From: Mesorhizobium japonicum MAFF 303099
Lineage (GTDB): Bacteria > Pseudomonadota > Alphaproteobacteria > Rhizobiales > Rhizobiaceae
NCBI RefSeq assembly: GCF_000009625.1
Contig: NC_002678.2
Coordinates: 6,108,001-6,172,000, forward strand
DNA length: 64,000 nt
Reading direction: 5' to 3'
A program made the position numbers and the translations under genes. Under the pieces are notes generated by a model. The model saw only the letters and a program-made list of their open reading frames with translations. It had not been told where the DNA came from and made no database searches. Below are positions 52,416-60,916 of this stretch, piece by piece (the first letter of the stretch is position 1; each line of letters opens with the position of its first letter).

Positions 52416-52877
52416 TTGTCGCGTATCGCGCAAGCTTTTGACAGCAGGCAATGGGGCGTTATCGCTTCGGCCAGCGCGAAAGCGGCGATCGTGGCGGCCG
52501 CTTTGCCGCTTGCCGCCTGCGGCGCGGGTGGCTTCAGCCTGGAAAAGGCCGAAGTCGACCGCTCGATCCTGACCAGCAGCACGTCGTCTTCACCAATGCC
52601 TGCCGATTCGGAGCGCGACTCAGACCAGACGACGATTGGCAACGCGGTGTCCTCCGCCGACATCGAGCAGCTCGGCGGCCAGGCCGTGCCGTGGGCCAAT
52701 ACCGGCACCGGCTCACGCGGCTCCATCACCGAACTGGCGGAATTGAAGGACAGGGGCCAGACCTGCCGCCGCTTCAAGGCCTCGCGCGAAAGCTTTGACG
52801 GCGTTGCCATGTTCGAGGGCGAACTCTGCCTTGCAAGTGCCGGCGGCTGGCGTATGCAAGGCTTCAAGGCGCTCTGA
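52416..52877 (+). CDS. RT0821/Lpp0805-family surface lipoprotein
   Basis: 153 residues. The lipobox LPLAAC near residues 29-34 points to a diacylated lipoprotein; the mature part has a low-complexity serine-rich start (ILTSSTSSSPMPADSERDSD) and a C-terminal SGSRGSITELAELKDRGQTCRRFKASRESFDGVAMFEGELCLASAGGWRMQGF-like domain of the RT0821/17-kDa antigen type. TTG 52416 is used because GGGAGG at 52403-52408 precedes it and no ATG fits. Outer-membrane location is inferred; the function is unknown. Confidence 0.8.
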   Translation: MSRIAQAFDSRQWGVIASASAKAAIVAAALPLAACGAGGFSLEKAEVDRSILTSSTSSSPMPADSERDSDQTTIGNAVSSADIEQLGGQAVPWANTGTGSRGSITELAELKDRGQTCRRFKASRESFDGVAMFEGELCLASAGGWRMQGFKAL

Positions 52878-52977
52878 TTTTCCGCCTCCGATATGGTGAC
52901 CTGCTACTGGAATTTCTTCCTATGCGAGCGCATATAGGGGGCAAGTATGGACTCAACTCATTTCCAGGGCAGGAAGC

Positions 52978-53907
52978 ATGCGCGACCCGTATGAGGTCCT
53001 GGGCGTTGCAAAGAACGCATCGGCCAAGGACATAAAATCGGCGTACCGGAAACTCGCCAAGAAACATCATCCGGACCAGAATCCGAATGATCCCAAGGCG
53101 AAGGACCGTTTTGCCGCGGCCAACCAGGCCTATGAGATCGTCGGCGACGAGAAGAACCGTGCCGCTTTCGATCGCGGCGAGATCGACGCCGACGGCAAGC
53201 CGCGCTTCCAGGGTTTTGAGGGTGCCGCCGGTGGCGGCGACCCCTTTGCCGGGTTTCGCCGCCAGCAAGGCGCCGGCGGTTCGCGATTCGAATTCCGATC
53301 GGGGCGCCCGGGCGGCGATCCGTTCGACGGCAACAGCGATATTTTCAGCCAGATTTTCGGCGACGCCTTTTCCGGCGCACGCGGTGCCGGCATGGGCGAC
53401 CGCCGCCAGCCCGCGACGGCGGCCGATCTGAACGTCACGCTCGACGTCACCATCGAGGAAGCCGCGACCGCCGAAAAGGTGACGGCGATGTTCCCGGATG
53501 GCCGCAAGGTGGCGGTCAAGCTGCCGGCCTTTGTCGAAGATGGCCAGACCATCCGGCTGAAGGGGCAGGGCGAGCAGGGGCCGGGCCAGCCCGGCGACGC
53601 GCTGGTCAAAATCCATATCCGCCGGCATCCGCGCTACCGCATCGAGGGTCGCGACCTGCATGCCGATGTGCCGGTGTCGCTGGCGGATGCGGTGCTGGGC
53701 GCCAAGGTGCCGGTCGAGACACCGACAGGCAGGCTGGCGGTCAACGTTCCCGCCTGGTCGAGCTCGGACAAGGTCCTGCGGCTCAAGGGCAGGGGCCTGC
53801 CGGAAAAGGCCGGCGGCCATGGCGACCTCTACGCCCATGTCCGCATCATGCTGCCGGAGGGCGGCGACAGCGCTCTCGAGGCGTTGCTGCGTGGTCAAAA
53901 AGGCTGA
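52978..53907 (+). CDS. DnaJ-family co-chaperone, CbpA-like
   Basis: 309 residues. J domain at 1-68 ([65 protein letters not shown]) with the HPD motif; a Gly/Phe-rich linker; then C-terminal substrate-binding domains I and II (about 150-300). The cysteine-rich zinc domain of DnaJ is missing, as in CbpA-type proteins. Assists Hsp70. It lies upstream of fabI, an arrangement I recall as common in Rhizobiales. Confidence 0.92.
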   Translation: MRDPYEVLGVAKNASAKDIKSAYRKLAKKHHPDQNPNDPKAKDRFAAANQAYEIVGDEKNRAAFDRGEIDADGKPRFQGFEGAAGGGDPFAGFRRQQGAGGSRFEFRSGRPGGDPFDGNSDIFSQIFGDAFSGARGAGMGDRRQPATAADLNVTLDVTIEEAATAEKVTAMFPDGRKVAVKLPAFVEDGQTIRLKGQGEQGPGQPGDALVKIHIRRHPRYRIEGRDLHADVPVSLADAVLGAKVPVETPTGRLAVNVPAWSSSDKVLRLKGRGLPEKAGGHGDLYAHVRIMLPEGGDSALEALLRGQKG

Positions 53908-54012
53908 TCCAGCGCTCTTGTCCCCCGAACTGTCCGGTTTGAGCGCTTGAAGGGGCTGTGTGCCTGTGCGATAGGCACTCCACAAAGCACAAACCTTGCG
54001 GAGAGCGCTCAC

Positions 54013-54831
54013 ATGGCGGGTGGACAGGGCCTGATGGCCGGCAAGCGCGGCCTTATTCTTGGCATCGCGAACAACAGGTCGATTGCCTACGGCATCGCCA
54101 AGGCATGCGTCGACCATGGCGCCGAGATTGCGCTGACCTATCAGGGCGAGGCGTTCAAGAAGCGCGTCGAGCCGTTGGCGGCGGAACTGGGCGCCTTTGT
54201 CGCCGGCCATTGCGACGTCACCGATTCGGCGAGCCTCGACGAGGTTTTCGCCAATGTCGCCAAGCATTGGGGCAAGCTTGATTTCCTCGTCCATGCCATC
54301 GCCTTCTCCGACAAGGACGAACTGACCGGCCGCTATGTCGAGACGACGCGCGACAACTTCCTGCGCACCATGGACATTTCGGTGTTTTCCTTCACCACCA
54401 TCGCCAAGCGTGCCGAGGCGCTGATGACCGAGGGCGGTTCATTGCTCACGCTGACCTACTACGGCGCCGAGAAGGTGATGCCGCACTACAACGTCATGGG
54501 CGTCGCCAAGGCCGCGCTCGAAGCCAGCGTGCGTTATCTCGCCGTCGATCTCGGCGGCAAGAAGATCCGCGTCAACGCCATATCGGCCGGCCCGATCAAG
54601 ACGCTGGCGGCCTCGGGCATCGGCGATTTCCGCTACATACTGAAGTGGAACGAATACAATTCGCCGCTGAAGCAGACGGTCACGCAGGAGGAGGTCGGCG
54701 ATTCCGGCGTCTATTTCCTGTCCGACCTGTCGCGTGGCGTCACCGGTGAGGTGCACCATGTCGATTCCGGCTATCACGTGGTCGGTATGAAGGCGGTCGA
54801 CGCGCCTGATATTTCGACGGTCAAGGAATAA
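54013..54831 (+). CDS. fabI: Enoyl-ACP reductase (NADH), FabI
   Basis: 272 residues. MAGKRGLILGIANNRSIAYGIAKACVDHGAEIALTYQGE gives the NAD-binding loop of FabI; the catalytic pair is Tyr and Lys in the spacing Y-x6-K (YNVMGVAKAALE), with a second tyrosine TYYGAEKVMPHYN. Performs the last reduction of each fatty-acid elongation round and is the triclosan target. ATG 54013 follows GGAGAGCGC. The stretch of open frame before it is in the gap after the DnaJ-like gene. Confidence 0.95.
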   Translation: MAGGQGLMAGKRGLILGIANNRSIAYGIAKACVDHGAEIALTYQGEAFKKRVEPLAAELGAFVAGHCDVTDSASLDEVFANVAKHWGKLDFLVHAIAFSDKDELTGRYVETTRDNFLRTMDISVFSFTTIAKRAEALMTEGGSLLTLTYYGAEKVMPHYNVMGVAKAALEASVRYLAVDLGGKKIRVNAISAGPIKTLAASGIGDFRYILKWNEYNSPLKQTVTQEEVGDSGVYFLSDLSRGVTGEVHHVDSGYHVVGMKAVDAPDISTVKE

Positions 54832-54883
54832 CGCCCTCCGCTCATCCTCCGCCAAGGCCCTGGCCCGACCTCCGGAAGACCTG

Positions 54884-55471
54884 ATGTACCCGCTGGTTTA
54901 TATCGTGCGCCACGGCCAGACCGCGTGGAACGCCGAGGCCCGGCTTCAGGGGCAGGCCGACACCGATCTCAATGCCCTTGGCCGCGAGCAGGCGACCGGA
55001 AACGGGCGTCGGCTGGCCGAACTTGTCGGCGATCCCGGGGATTTCGATTTCGTCGCCAGCCCGATGCGGCGGACGCGCGAAACGATGGAACGCATCCGCG
55101 CCGCGATGAAGCTCGATCCGCTCGCCTATCGAACCGATACCAGACTGATTGAAGTCAATTTCGGTGACTGGCAGAGCTTTACCTTTGCCGAGCTGGAGAC
55201 GCAGTCTCCCGGAGCCAAGCGGTCACGCGCACGGGACAAGTGGAACTTCCAGCCGCCCGGCGACGGTGCGGAGAGCTACCAGATGCTGCTCGAACGGGTG
55301 AAACCCTGCTTCGACGAGATCGACCGCAAGACGGTCTGCGTGACGCATGGCGGCGTCATGCGCACCCTGTTCCGTTTCGTGCTTGATATGGCCGAGGACG
55401 AGGCCGCGAACCTGGAAATACCGCAGGATCGCGTGCTCAAACTTGAAGGCCAGAGCCTCGAGTGGCTTTAG
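54884..55471 (+). CDS. Histidine phosphatase family protein (phosphoglycerate mutase-like)
   Basis: 195 residues. The phosphate-binding RHG motif is in YIVRHGQTAWNAEARLQGQADTDLNALGREQA; later the second histidine in CVTHGGVMRTLFRFVLDMAE. These match dPGM-type cofactor-dependent phosphoglycerate mutases/phosphatases such as GpmB-like or CobC-like proteins. A cobC role is not supported by neighbours. It is between fabI and DUF1344, on the same strand as fabI, 52 bases after its stop. Confidence 0.9.
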   Translation: MYPLVYIVRHGQTAWNAEARLQGQADTDLNALGREQATGNGRRLAELVGDPGDFDFVASPMRRTRETMERIRAAMKLDPLAYRTDTRLIEVNFGDWQSFTFAELETQSPGAKRSRARDKWNFQPPGDGAESYQMLLERVKPCFDEIDRKTVCVTHGGVMRTLFRFVLDMAEDEAANLEIPQDRVLKLEGQSLEWL

Positions 55472-55519
55472 AGGCGCAACGCCAAGCGCTCTCGAAGTCC
55501 ATTCAAATAGGTTAAAACC

Positions 55520-55780
55520 CTAGTTCGTGTCGCTGTCCGGCAACTGCATATCGGTCACGACATTCTCGCCATTGGTGACGTCGTAAGCGATGACGATGTC
55601 CATGCCCGGCTTCAGCGAGTCGAGATCGGTTTCGGCGTTCAGCTTGTAGGATTTGCCGTCGTCCAGCGTCAGGGTCAGCGCGTCCTTGTCGATCTTCTTG
55701 ATCAGGCCTTCGGTCTGTCCGGCGAAGGCGGCGGTGGAATAGAGCAGGGTGGCGGCAACAGCGCCAATCAGGGTACGCAT
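55520..55780 (-). CDS. DUF1344 periplasmic protein
   Basis: 86 residues. A signal peptide (MRTLIGAVAATLLYSTAAFA) precedes GQTEGLIKKIDKDALTLTLDDGKSYKLNAETDLDSLKPGMDIVIAYDVTNGENVVTDM, the DUF1344 beta-rich fold. This family of small exported proteins is found next to assorted genes in Rhizobiales; nothing firm is known. It converges on the phosphatase gene and diverges from aroC. Confidence 0.9.
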   Translation of the reverse strand: MRTLIGAVAATLLYSTAAFAGQTEGLIKKIDKDALTLTLDDGKSYKLNAETDLDSLKPGMDIVIAYDVTNGENVVTDMQLPDSDTN

Positions 55781-55964
55781 GATCGTCCTCTTTGGTCATT
55801 GCGCCGGCACTGTGGCGGCGGATCCTCAACGGCGGATGGAAGAAAGCAGAAACCAGCCGAATGTGTCAAAACTTAAACGGCAGGGATGACAGTTTGACCA
55901 CCGCAAAAAACGCCAATAGAAGGCAGGCATCAACCGGCTCCGCTGCCGGGCAGGGCACTTTTCC

Positions 55965-57080
55965 ATGTCTCACAACACGTTCGGCCACCTTTTCCGCGTC
56001 ACCACCTGGGGCGAAAGCCATGGCGCAGCGCTTGGCTGCGTGGTCGACGGCTGCCCGCCCGGCATCCGCTTCACGCGTGATGAAATCCAGGCCGAACTCG
56101 ACAAGCGCCGGCCGGGCCAGTCGCGCTTCGTGACCCAGCGCCGCGAACCCGACGAGGTGAAGGTGCTGTCGGGTTTCGTCCTCGACGAGGACGGCGAGAC
56201 GATGATCACCACCGGCACGCCGGTCTCGATGCTGATCGAGAATGTCGACCAGCGATCGAAGGACTATGGCGAGATCGCCCGCCAGTACCGGCCGGGCCAT
56301 GCCGACTACACCTATGATGTCAAATACGGCATCCGCGACTATCGCGGCGGCGGCCGCTCCTCCGCCCGCGAGACCGCGGCCAGGGTCGCCGCCGGCGCGC
56401 TCGCCCGTAAGGTGGTGCCCGGCATGGTGGTGCGCGGAGCCCTGGTCTCGATGGGCGAAAAATCGATCGACCGCGCCAATTGGAACTGGAATTTCATCGG
56501 CGACGCGGAGAATCCGTTCTTCACGCCCGATCCCGCTTCGGTTCCCGTTTTTACGCAGTATCTCGACGGTATCCGCAAGGCGGGATCTTCGGTCGGCGCT
56601 GTGATCGAGATCGTCGCCGATGGCGTTCCGCCAGGGCTCGGCGCGCCGATCTATGCCAAGCTCGACCAGGACATTGCGTCGGGCCTGATGTCGATCAACG
56701 CCGTCAAGGGCGTCGAGATCGGCAATGGTTTCGAGGCCGCCCGCATCACCGGTGAGCAGAATGCCGACGAAATGCGCATCGGCAATGACGGCAAACCGGT
56801 GTTCCTCTCCAACAATGCCGGCGGCATCCTCGGCGGCATCTCGACCGGTCAGGCGATCGTGGCCCGCTTCGCCGTCAAGCCGACCTCGTCGATCCTGACG
56901 CCGCGAAAGTCGATCGACAAGGACGGCAACGACGTCGAGGTGATGACCAAGGGCCGCCATGATCCCTGTGTCGGCATCCGCGCCGTGCCGATCGGCGAAG
57001 CGATGGTTGCCTGCGCGATTGCCGATCACTATCTGCGGCATAGGGGACAGACGGGGAAGGGAATAGGCAGTAGGGAATAG
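55965..57080 (+). CDS. aroC: Chorismate synthase
   Basis: 371 residues. N-terminal [24 protein letters not shown], the signature [23 protein letters not shown], and [17 protein letters not shown] are diagnostic. Last step of the shikimate pathway, with reduced FMN. The end of the protein (GIGSRE) and the stop lie in a palindromic repeat, and so may be an addition to the usual C-terminus. ribB follows 76 bases later. Confidence 0.96.
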   Translation: MSHNTFGHLFRVTTWGESHGAALGCVVDGCPPGIRFTRDEIQAELDKRRPGQSRFVTQRREPDEVKVLSGFVLDEDGETMITTGTPVSMLIENVDQRSKDYGEIARQYRPGHADYTYDVKYGIRDYRGGGRSSARETAARVAAGALARKVVPGMVVRGALVSMGEKSIDRANWNWNFIGDAENPFFTPDPASVPVFTQYLDGIRKAGSSVGAVIEIVADGVPPGLGAPIYAKLDQDIASGLMSINAVKGVEIGNGFEAARITGEQNADEMRIGNDGKPVFLSNNAGGILGGISTGQAIVARFAVKPTSSILTPRKSIDKDGNDVEVMTKGRHDPCVGIRAVPIGEAMVACAIADHYLRHRGQTGKGIGSRE

Positions 57081-57130
57081 GCAGTAGGCCGCCCGAAACA
57101 GCCTTTTTCTTCCCTACTGCCTACTCCCTA
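57071..57130. repeat. Inverted-repeat element at the aroC end
   Basis: An 18-base arm (57071-57088, TAGGGAATAGGCAGTAGG) pairs with 57113-57130 with one mismatch. A direct echo of the arm, GAATAGGCAGTAGGGAATAGG, starts at 57061. The aroC stop codon lies in the left arm. The loop includes GCCTTTTTC. This is another rhizobial palindromic repeat family and might serve as the terminator. Confidence 0.7.
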
Positions 57131-57156
57131 ATCCCTGCGAGCGAAGCGAGCATCCC

Positions 57157-58257
57157 ATGCCTTACGACCAGAAGAAGATTGTCGAAGCCATCCGCGCTTT
57201 CGAACGCGGCGAGATCGTCGTCGTCATGGATGATGACGGGCGCGAGAATGAGGGCGACCTGATCGTCGCCGCCGTTCACTGCACGCCGGAAAAGATGGCC
57301 TTCATCGTGCGCAACACCTCCGGCATCGTCTGCACGCCGATGCCACGCGAGGAAGCCAAGCGGCTCAACCTGCAGCCGATGGTCGCCGACAATGATTCAG
57401 CCCACACCACCGCCTTTACCGTCAGCGTCGATTTCAAGCATGGCACGACGACAGGCATTTCGGCCGACGACCGCACGCTCACCGTGCGCAACCTCGCCAA
57501 CGGCAATGTCGGCGCCTCCGATTTCGTCCGTCCGGGTCACATCTTTCCGCTGATCGCGCGCGAAGGCGGCGTCCTGATGCGTTCGGGCCATACCGAAGCG
57601 GCGGTCGATCTCTGCAAGCTCGCCGGCCTGCCGCCGATCGGCGTCATTTCCGAACTGGTCAATGATGACGGTACCGTCAAGCGCGGCCCCCAGGTGCAGG
57701 CTTTCGCCGAAGAGCATGGCCTGAAGCAGGTATCGGTCGCCGACCTCATCGCCTACCGCCAGCGCAAGGAAACGCTGGTCGAACGCGTCGCCTGCTCCGA
57801 TATCGACACGCTTGGCGGCAAGGCGCAGGTCTTCACCTACACGCTGCCCTGGGACACGATGCATCACGTTGCCGTCGTCTTCGGCGACATCCGCGATGGC
57901 GAGGAGGTGCCGGTGCGGCTGCATTCCGAGGATGTGGTGACCGATGTCTTCGGCACCAGTCATCGCCTGGACGGCATCATGAAAGCGATGGGCGAGCGCA
58001 AGCGCGGCGTCATCGTCTATCTCAGAGAGGGCTCCGTCGGTGTCGCGCATCAGGAGCGCAAGCGCCCGCTGAGCGGCGACCGCGAGGATCATGAAGAGGC
58101 CCGCCGGCGCGAGAACGAATGGCGCGAGATCGGCCTCGGCGCGCAGATCCTGAAGGATCTCGGCATTTCCTCGATCAACCTGATCGCCTCGCGCGAGCGT
58201 CATTATGTCGGCCTCGAAGGGTTTGGCATCCACATCGCCAAGACCGAGATCCTCTGA
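57157..58257 (+). CDS. ribB: 3,4-dihydroxy-2-butanone-4-phosphate synthase with degenerate GTP-cyclohydrolase II-like domain
   Basis: 366 residues. RibB domain (about 1-205): GEIVVVMDDDGRENEGDLIVAA, TCTPMPREEAKRL-like text (IVCTPMPREEAKRLNL), DFVRPGHIFPLIAREGGVLMRSGHTEAAVDL, SELVNDDGT. The C-terminal half resembles RibA, but the zinc-binding cysteines are missing: the usual HSECLTGDxFxSxRCDCG reads HSEDVVTDVFGTSHRLDG. So it makes the four-carbon unit of riboflavin, but the second domain is probably non-catalytic; such RibBX-type proteins are known in alphaproteobacteria. Confidence 0.92.
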   Translation: MPYDQKKIVEAIRAFERGEIVVVMDDDGRENEGDLIVAAVHCTPEKMAFIVRNTSGIVCTPMPREEAKRLNLQPMVADNDSAHTTAFTVSVDFKHGTTTGISADDRTLTVRNLANGNVGASDFVRPGHIFPLIAREGGVLMRSGHTEAAVDLCKLAGLPPIGVISELVNDDGTVKRGPQVQAFAEEHGLKQVSVADLIAYRQRKETLVERVACSDIDTLGGKAQVFTYTLPWDTMHHVAVVFGDIRDGEEVPVRLHSEDVVTDVFGTSHRLDGIMKAMGERKRGVIVYLREGSVGVAHQERKRPLSGDREDHEEARRRENEWREIGLGAQILKDLGISSINLIASRERHYVGLEGFGIHIAKTEIL

Positions 58258-58290
58258 GGGGTAACCGACCCCTTGCCGGGAGATGACGGC

Positions 58291-58833
58291 ATGAACGCGT
58301 CATTGCCTCTGAGCCAGCGCAACGGACGGCTTTTGCTGCGCCGACCAACGAAGGCCGATCTGGATTTCCTGGTGGATCTCTTTTCGCGCCATGAACTTGT
58401 TGCCCATCGCCCCGATCCTGTTGCGGACACGCCTCAGCAGAGCGCCGCCAGGCTAGCCCGCGACATCGGCCATTGGGACAGGCACGGCTTTGGCCGCTGG
58501 GCGGTCGAGGTCGAAGGAAAGCCGGTCGGCTTCGGTGGCGTCACCGTATCGGCGGATTTTGACGGCCTGAACTTGTCCTGCCACCTTCATCCCCAGAGCT
58601 GGGGACATGGCTATGCCACCGAACTGGTCAGGGCGGCGCTGGATGCCGCGTTCGGCCCCCTGCATGCCGAGCGGGTCATCGGCCTCGTTCGGGTCGCCAA
58701 CCCGGCATCACGTCGGGTGCTGGAGAAATGCGGCTTCGCCTTCGAGCAGGAGGTGATGTTGCACGGCGCGCCAACGATGCTTTTCGCGCTGCCACGACCG
58801 CACTGGATGCGTATTTCCGATCCTGCCGCATAG
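58291..58833 (+). CDS. GNAT-family N-acetyltransferase (RimJ/RimL-like)
   Basis: 180 residues. RLLLRRPTKADLDFLVDLF at the start, then HLHPQSWGHGYATELVRAALDAAFGPLHAERVIGLVRVANPASRRVLEKCGFAFEQE with the acetyl-CoA binding loop (SWGHGYAT) and the NxxSxRVLEKxGF signature of RimJ/RimL-type acetyltransferases. GGGAG ahead of ATG 58291 fixes the start. Located after ribB in the same direction; no functional link is known. Confidence 0.9.
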   Translation: MNASLPLSQRNGRLLLRRPTKADLDFLVDLFSRHELVAHRPDPVADTPQQSAARLARDIGHWDRHGFGRWAVEVEGKPVGFGGVTVSADFDGLNLSCHLHPQSWGHGYATELVRAALDAAFGPLHAERVIGLVRVANPASRRVLEKCGFAFEQEVMLHGAPTMLFALPRPHWMRISDPAA

Positions 58834-58869
58834 GGCGGAACACCCGGCCCGCAGCAGGAGCCGAGCGCG

Positions 58870-60093
58870 CTATTCCGCGGGAACGGCGGCTGCTTCGCAT
58901 CCGTCCATGTCGCATTTGTGGGTGGCCAGGATGCGCTGGCCGAGCAGCACGGTGGCGAGCGCGATCGTGCCTGATGCCACCGAGACCCAGAACCCGTTCT
59001 GGGCGCCGAACGCATCCACCACGGCGCCCGCGGCGAAGGAGCCCAGCGCCATGCCGATGCCGATCCCGGTGGTCACCCAGGTGATGCCCTCGGTCAGCAT
59101 CGCTTCGGGCACATGCCGTTCGATCAGGCCGAAGGCCGTAATGAAGGTTGGCGAGATCGCCACGCCGCTGATGAAGACAGTCAGCGCCAGAAGCGGCACG
59201 CTGCTGGCGGTGAGCGGCAGCAGCGTGCCGAGCGTGACGAGGGCGACCGCGATGGCAAGCTGGCGTTGCAGCGGTGCCTTCAGGTTGAGCGCGCCGACAA
59301 TGATGCCGAGCACGAACGACCCCAGCGCGTAGACGCCGATGACGAGGCTGGCGGCGCCGGGCTGGCCGAGCTCTTTTGTGATGGCCACCGTGCTCACTTC
59401 CGTCGTCGCGAAGGTGGCGCCGATGAAGATCAGGGCAAAGGTGATGATCTGCACTGGCCGCAGGCGGATCGCCGAGCCGCTCGAGCCATGGTCCACCGGG
59501 CGCACTTGCGGCTCGGTCGATCTCTGCAGGATGAACGCGGTCGAGCCCAAGGCGAGGAACAGTGTGCTCGCCAGCATGCCTGCTTCCGGGAACAGGGCGG
59601 CGCTGAGGCCGACCGACAGCGATGCCCCGGCGATATAGACCAGTTCATCCGCCGCCGATTCGAAGGCGAAAGCGGTGTTCATCTCGGGCTGGCCCCGGAA
59701 AAGCTCGGTCCAGCGCGCGCGCACCATGGCAGGCATACTGGGCATGGCCGCCGCCAGCAGCGCCGACACGAACAGCGTCCAGACCGGCCAGTCCTGATTG
59801 GCGGCCGAAACCAGCGTGATGAAGGCGAGCACGGAGATGATTGTCGTGGGCACGACGATCCGCGTCTGGCCAAGGCGGTCGACCAGTCTTGATATCTGCG
59901 GCGCCAGGAATGCGTTGGCAAGCGCGAATGTCGCCGAGACAGCGCCCGCCAGCCAGTATTCGCCGCGCGTCTGCGACAGCATTGCCACGATGCCGATCGG
60001 CGCCATGGCGATCGGGAGGCGCGCCATGAAGCCGGCGGCTGCAAAGCCCTTGGCTCCAGGGGCGCGGAAAATTTCCGAATAGGGGTTCTGCAT
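58870..60093 (-). CDS. MFS transporter, under a TetR-type operator
   Basis: 407 residues with twelve hydrophobic segments. RLVDRLGQTRIVVPTTIISVLAF is the loop after the second helix. The C-terminus has CDMDGCEAAAVPAE. GAGGA lies a few bases ahead of ATG 60093. It diverges from a TetR gene (60213), and three matching palindromes lie between them (60127-60193), so the repressor very probably controls it. This is the common layout of inducible drug/metabolite efflux. Substrate unknown. Confidence 0.9.
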   Translation of the reverse strand: MQNPYSEIFRAPGAKGFAAAGFMARLPIAMAPIGIVAMLSQTRGEYWLAGAVSATFALANAFLAPQISRLVDRLGQTRIVVPTTIISVLAFITLVSAANQDWPVWTLFVSALLAAAMPSMPAMVRARWTELFRGQPEMNTAFAFESAADELVYIAGASLSVGLSAALFPEAGMLASTLFLALGSTAFILQRSTEPQVRPVDHGSSGSAIRLRPVQIITFALIFIGATFATTEVSTVAITKELGQPGAASLVIGVYALGSFVLGIIVGALNLKAPLQRQLAIAVALVTLGTLLPLTASSVPLLALTVFISGVAISPTFITAFGLIERHVPEAMLTEGITWVTTGIGIGMALGSFAAGAVVDAFGAQNGFWVSVASGTIALATVLLGQRILATHKCDMDGCEAAAVPAE

Positions 60094-60126
60094 GGGGTTC
60101 CTCGACAAAGGACGGTTTGACAATTA

Positions 60127-60141
60127 CATACGAAGCGTATG
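60127..60141. promoter_or_regulatory. TetR-type operator, copy 1
   Basis: CATACGAAGCGTATG, a 15-base palindrome with half-site CATACG. Identical to copy 3. Confidence 0.8.
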
Positions 60142-60155
60142 AGGATTAGATAGAG

Positions 60156-60170
60156 CATACGTCGCGTATG
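60156..60170. promoter_or_regulatory. TetR-type operator, copy 2
   Basis: CATACGTCGCGTATG, the same half-sites as copies 1 and 3 with a different centre (TCG rather than AAG). It begins 29 bases after the start of copy 1 and 23 before copy 3. Confidence 0.8.
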
Positions 60171-60178
60171 TCAATTGG

Positions 60179-60193
60179 CATACGAAGCGTATG
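60179..60193. promoter_or_regulatory. TetR-type operator, copy 3
   Basis: CATACGAAGCGTATG, identical to copy 1, 20 bases upstream of the tetR start at 60213. Three copies in 67 bases suggest cooperative repression of both genes. Confidence 0.8.
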
Positions 60194-60212
60194 TGAATAG
60201 GACCAGACGGAA

Positions 60213-60821
60213 ATGCACAGACCCCGCAAGGAAATGATCGCCGAAACGCGCGCCAAGCTGATCGCCGCGGCCCGCCAGGCCTTTGGCACGATCGGATATG
60301 CCGAAGCGTCGATGGATGATTTCACGGCATCGGCCGGGCTGACGCGCGGCGCCCTCTATCACCATTTTGGCGACAAGAAAGGACTGCTGGAGGCGGTTAT
60401 CGCCGAAATCGACGGCGAGATGGCGGCCCGGGTGAATGAGGTGGCGTCGAGAGCGCCGACCCGCTGGCAGCATTTCGTCGACGAATGCACGACCTATATT
60501 GAAATGGCGCTGGAGCCGGAAATCCAGCGCATCATATTCCGCGACGGTCCGGCCGTGCTGGGCGATCCGGCGCAATGGTCGAATGCCAATGCCTGCGTCG
60601 GCTCAATGACCGATCATCTGACCGCGCTGCAGCGGGAGGGGGTGGTCGTCCCGGGCGTCGACCCCGAGACCGCCGCACGGCTGATCAACGGGGCGAGCAG
60701 CCAGGCGGCGCAGCGGATCGCCAATTCGAACGACCCCGAAGCGACGTCGAAGATCGTGGTTGCAGCGTTCAAGCAACTGCTCGAGGGACTGCTCAGAAAA
60801 CCAGCTTCGCAACAGAACTAA
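60213..60821 (+). CDS. TetR-family transcriptional regulator
   Basis: 202 residues. KEMIAETRAKLIAAARQAFGTIGYAEASMDDFTASAGLTRGALYHHFGDKKGLLEAVI is the helix-turn-helix; the C-terminal part ends in the dimerisation/ligand domain. It starts ATG 60213, shortly after three CATACG palindromes, and diverges from an MFS transporter. Expected to repress itself and the transporter until a ligand binds. Ligand unknown. Confidence 0.92.
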   Translation: MHRPRKEMIAETRAKLIAAARQAFGTIGYAEASMDDFTASAGLTRGALYHHFGDKKGLLEAVIAEIDGEMAARVNEVASRAPTRWQHFVDECTTYIEMALEPEIQRIIFRDGPAVLGDPAQWSNANACVGSMTDHLTALQREGVVVPGVDPETAARLINGASSQAAQRIANSNDPEATSKIVVAAFKQLLEGLLRKPASQQN

Positions 60822-60916
60822 AACCCCCGTCGGGCGCTCCGCTAATCACAGCCCGCGATTGACAATCCCGGGGGTGAGCGCATCCTTCCCAGCCATCTCT
60901 GAGGGGAGATTCGGGC

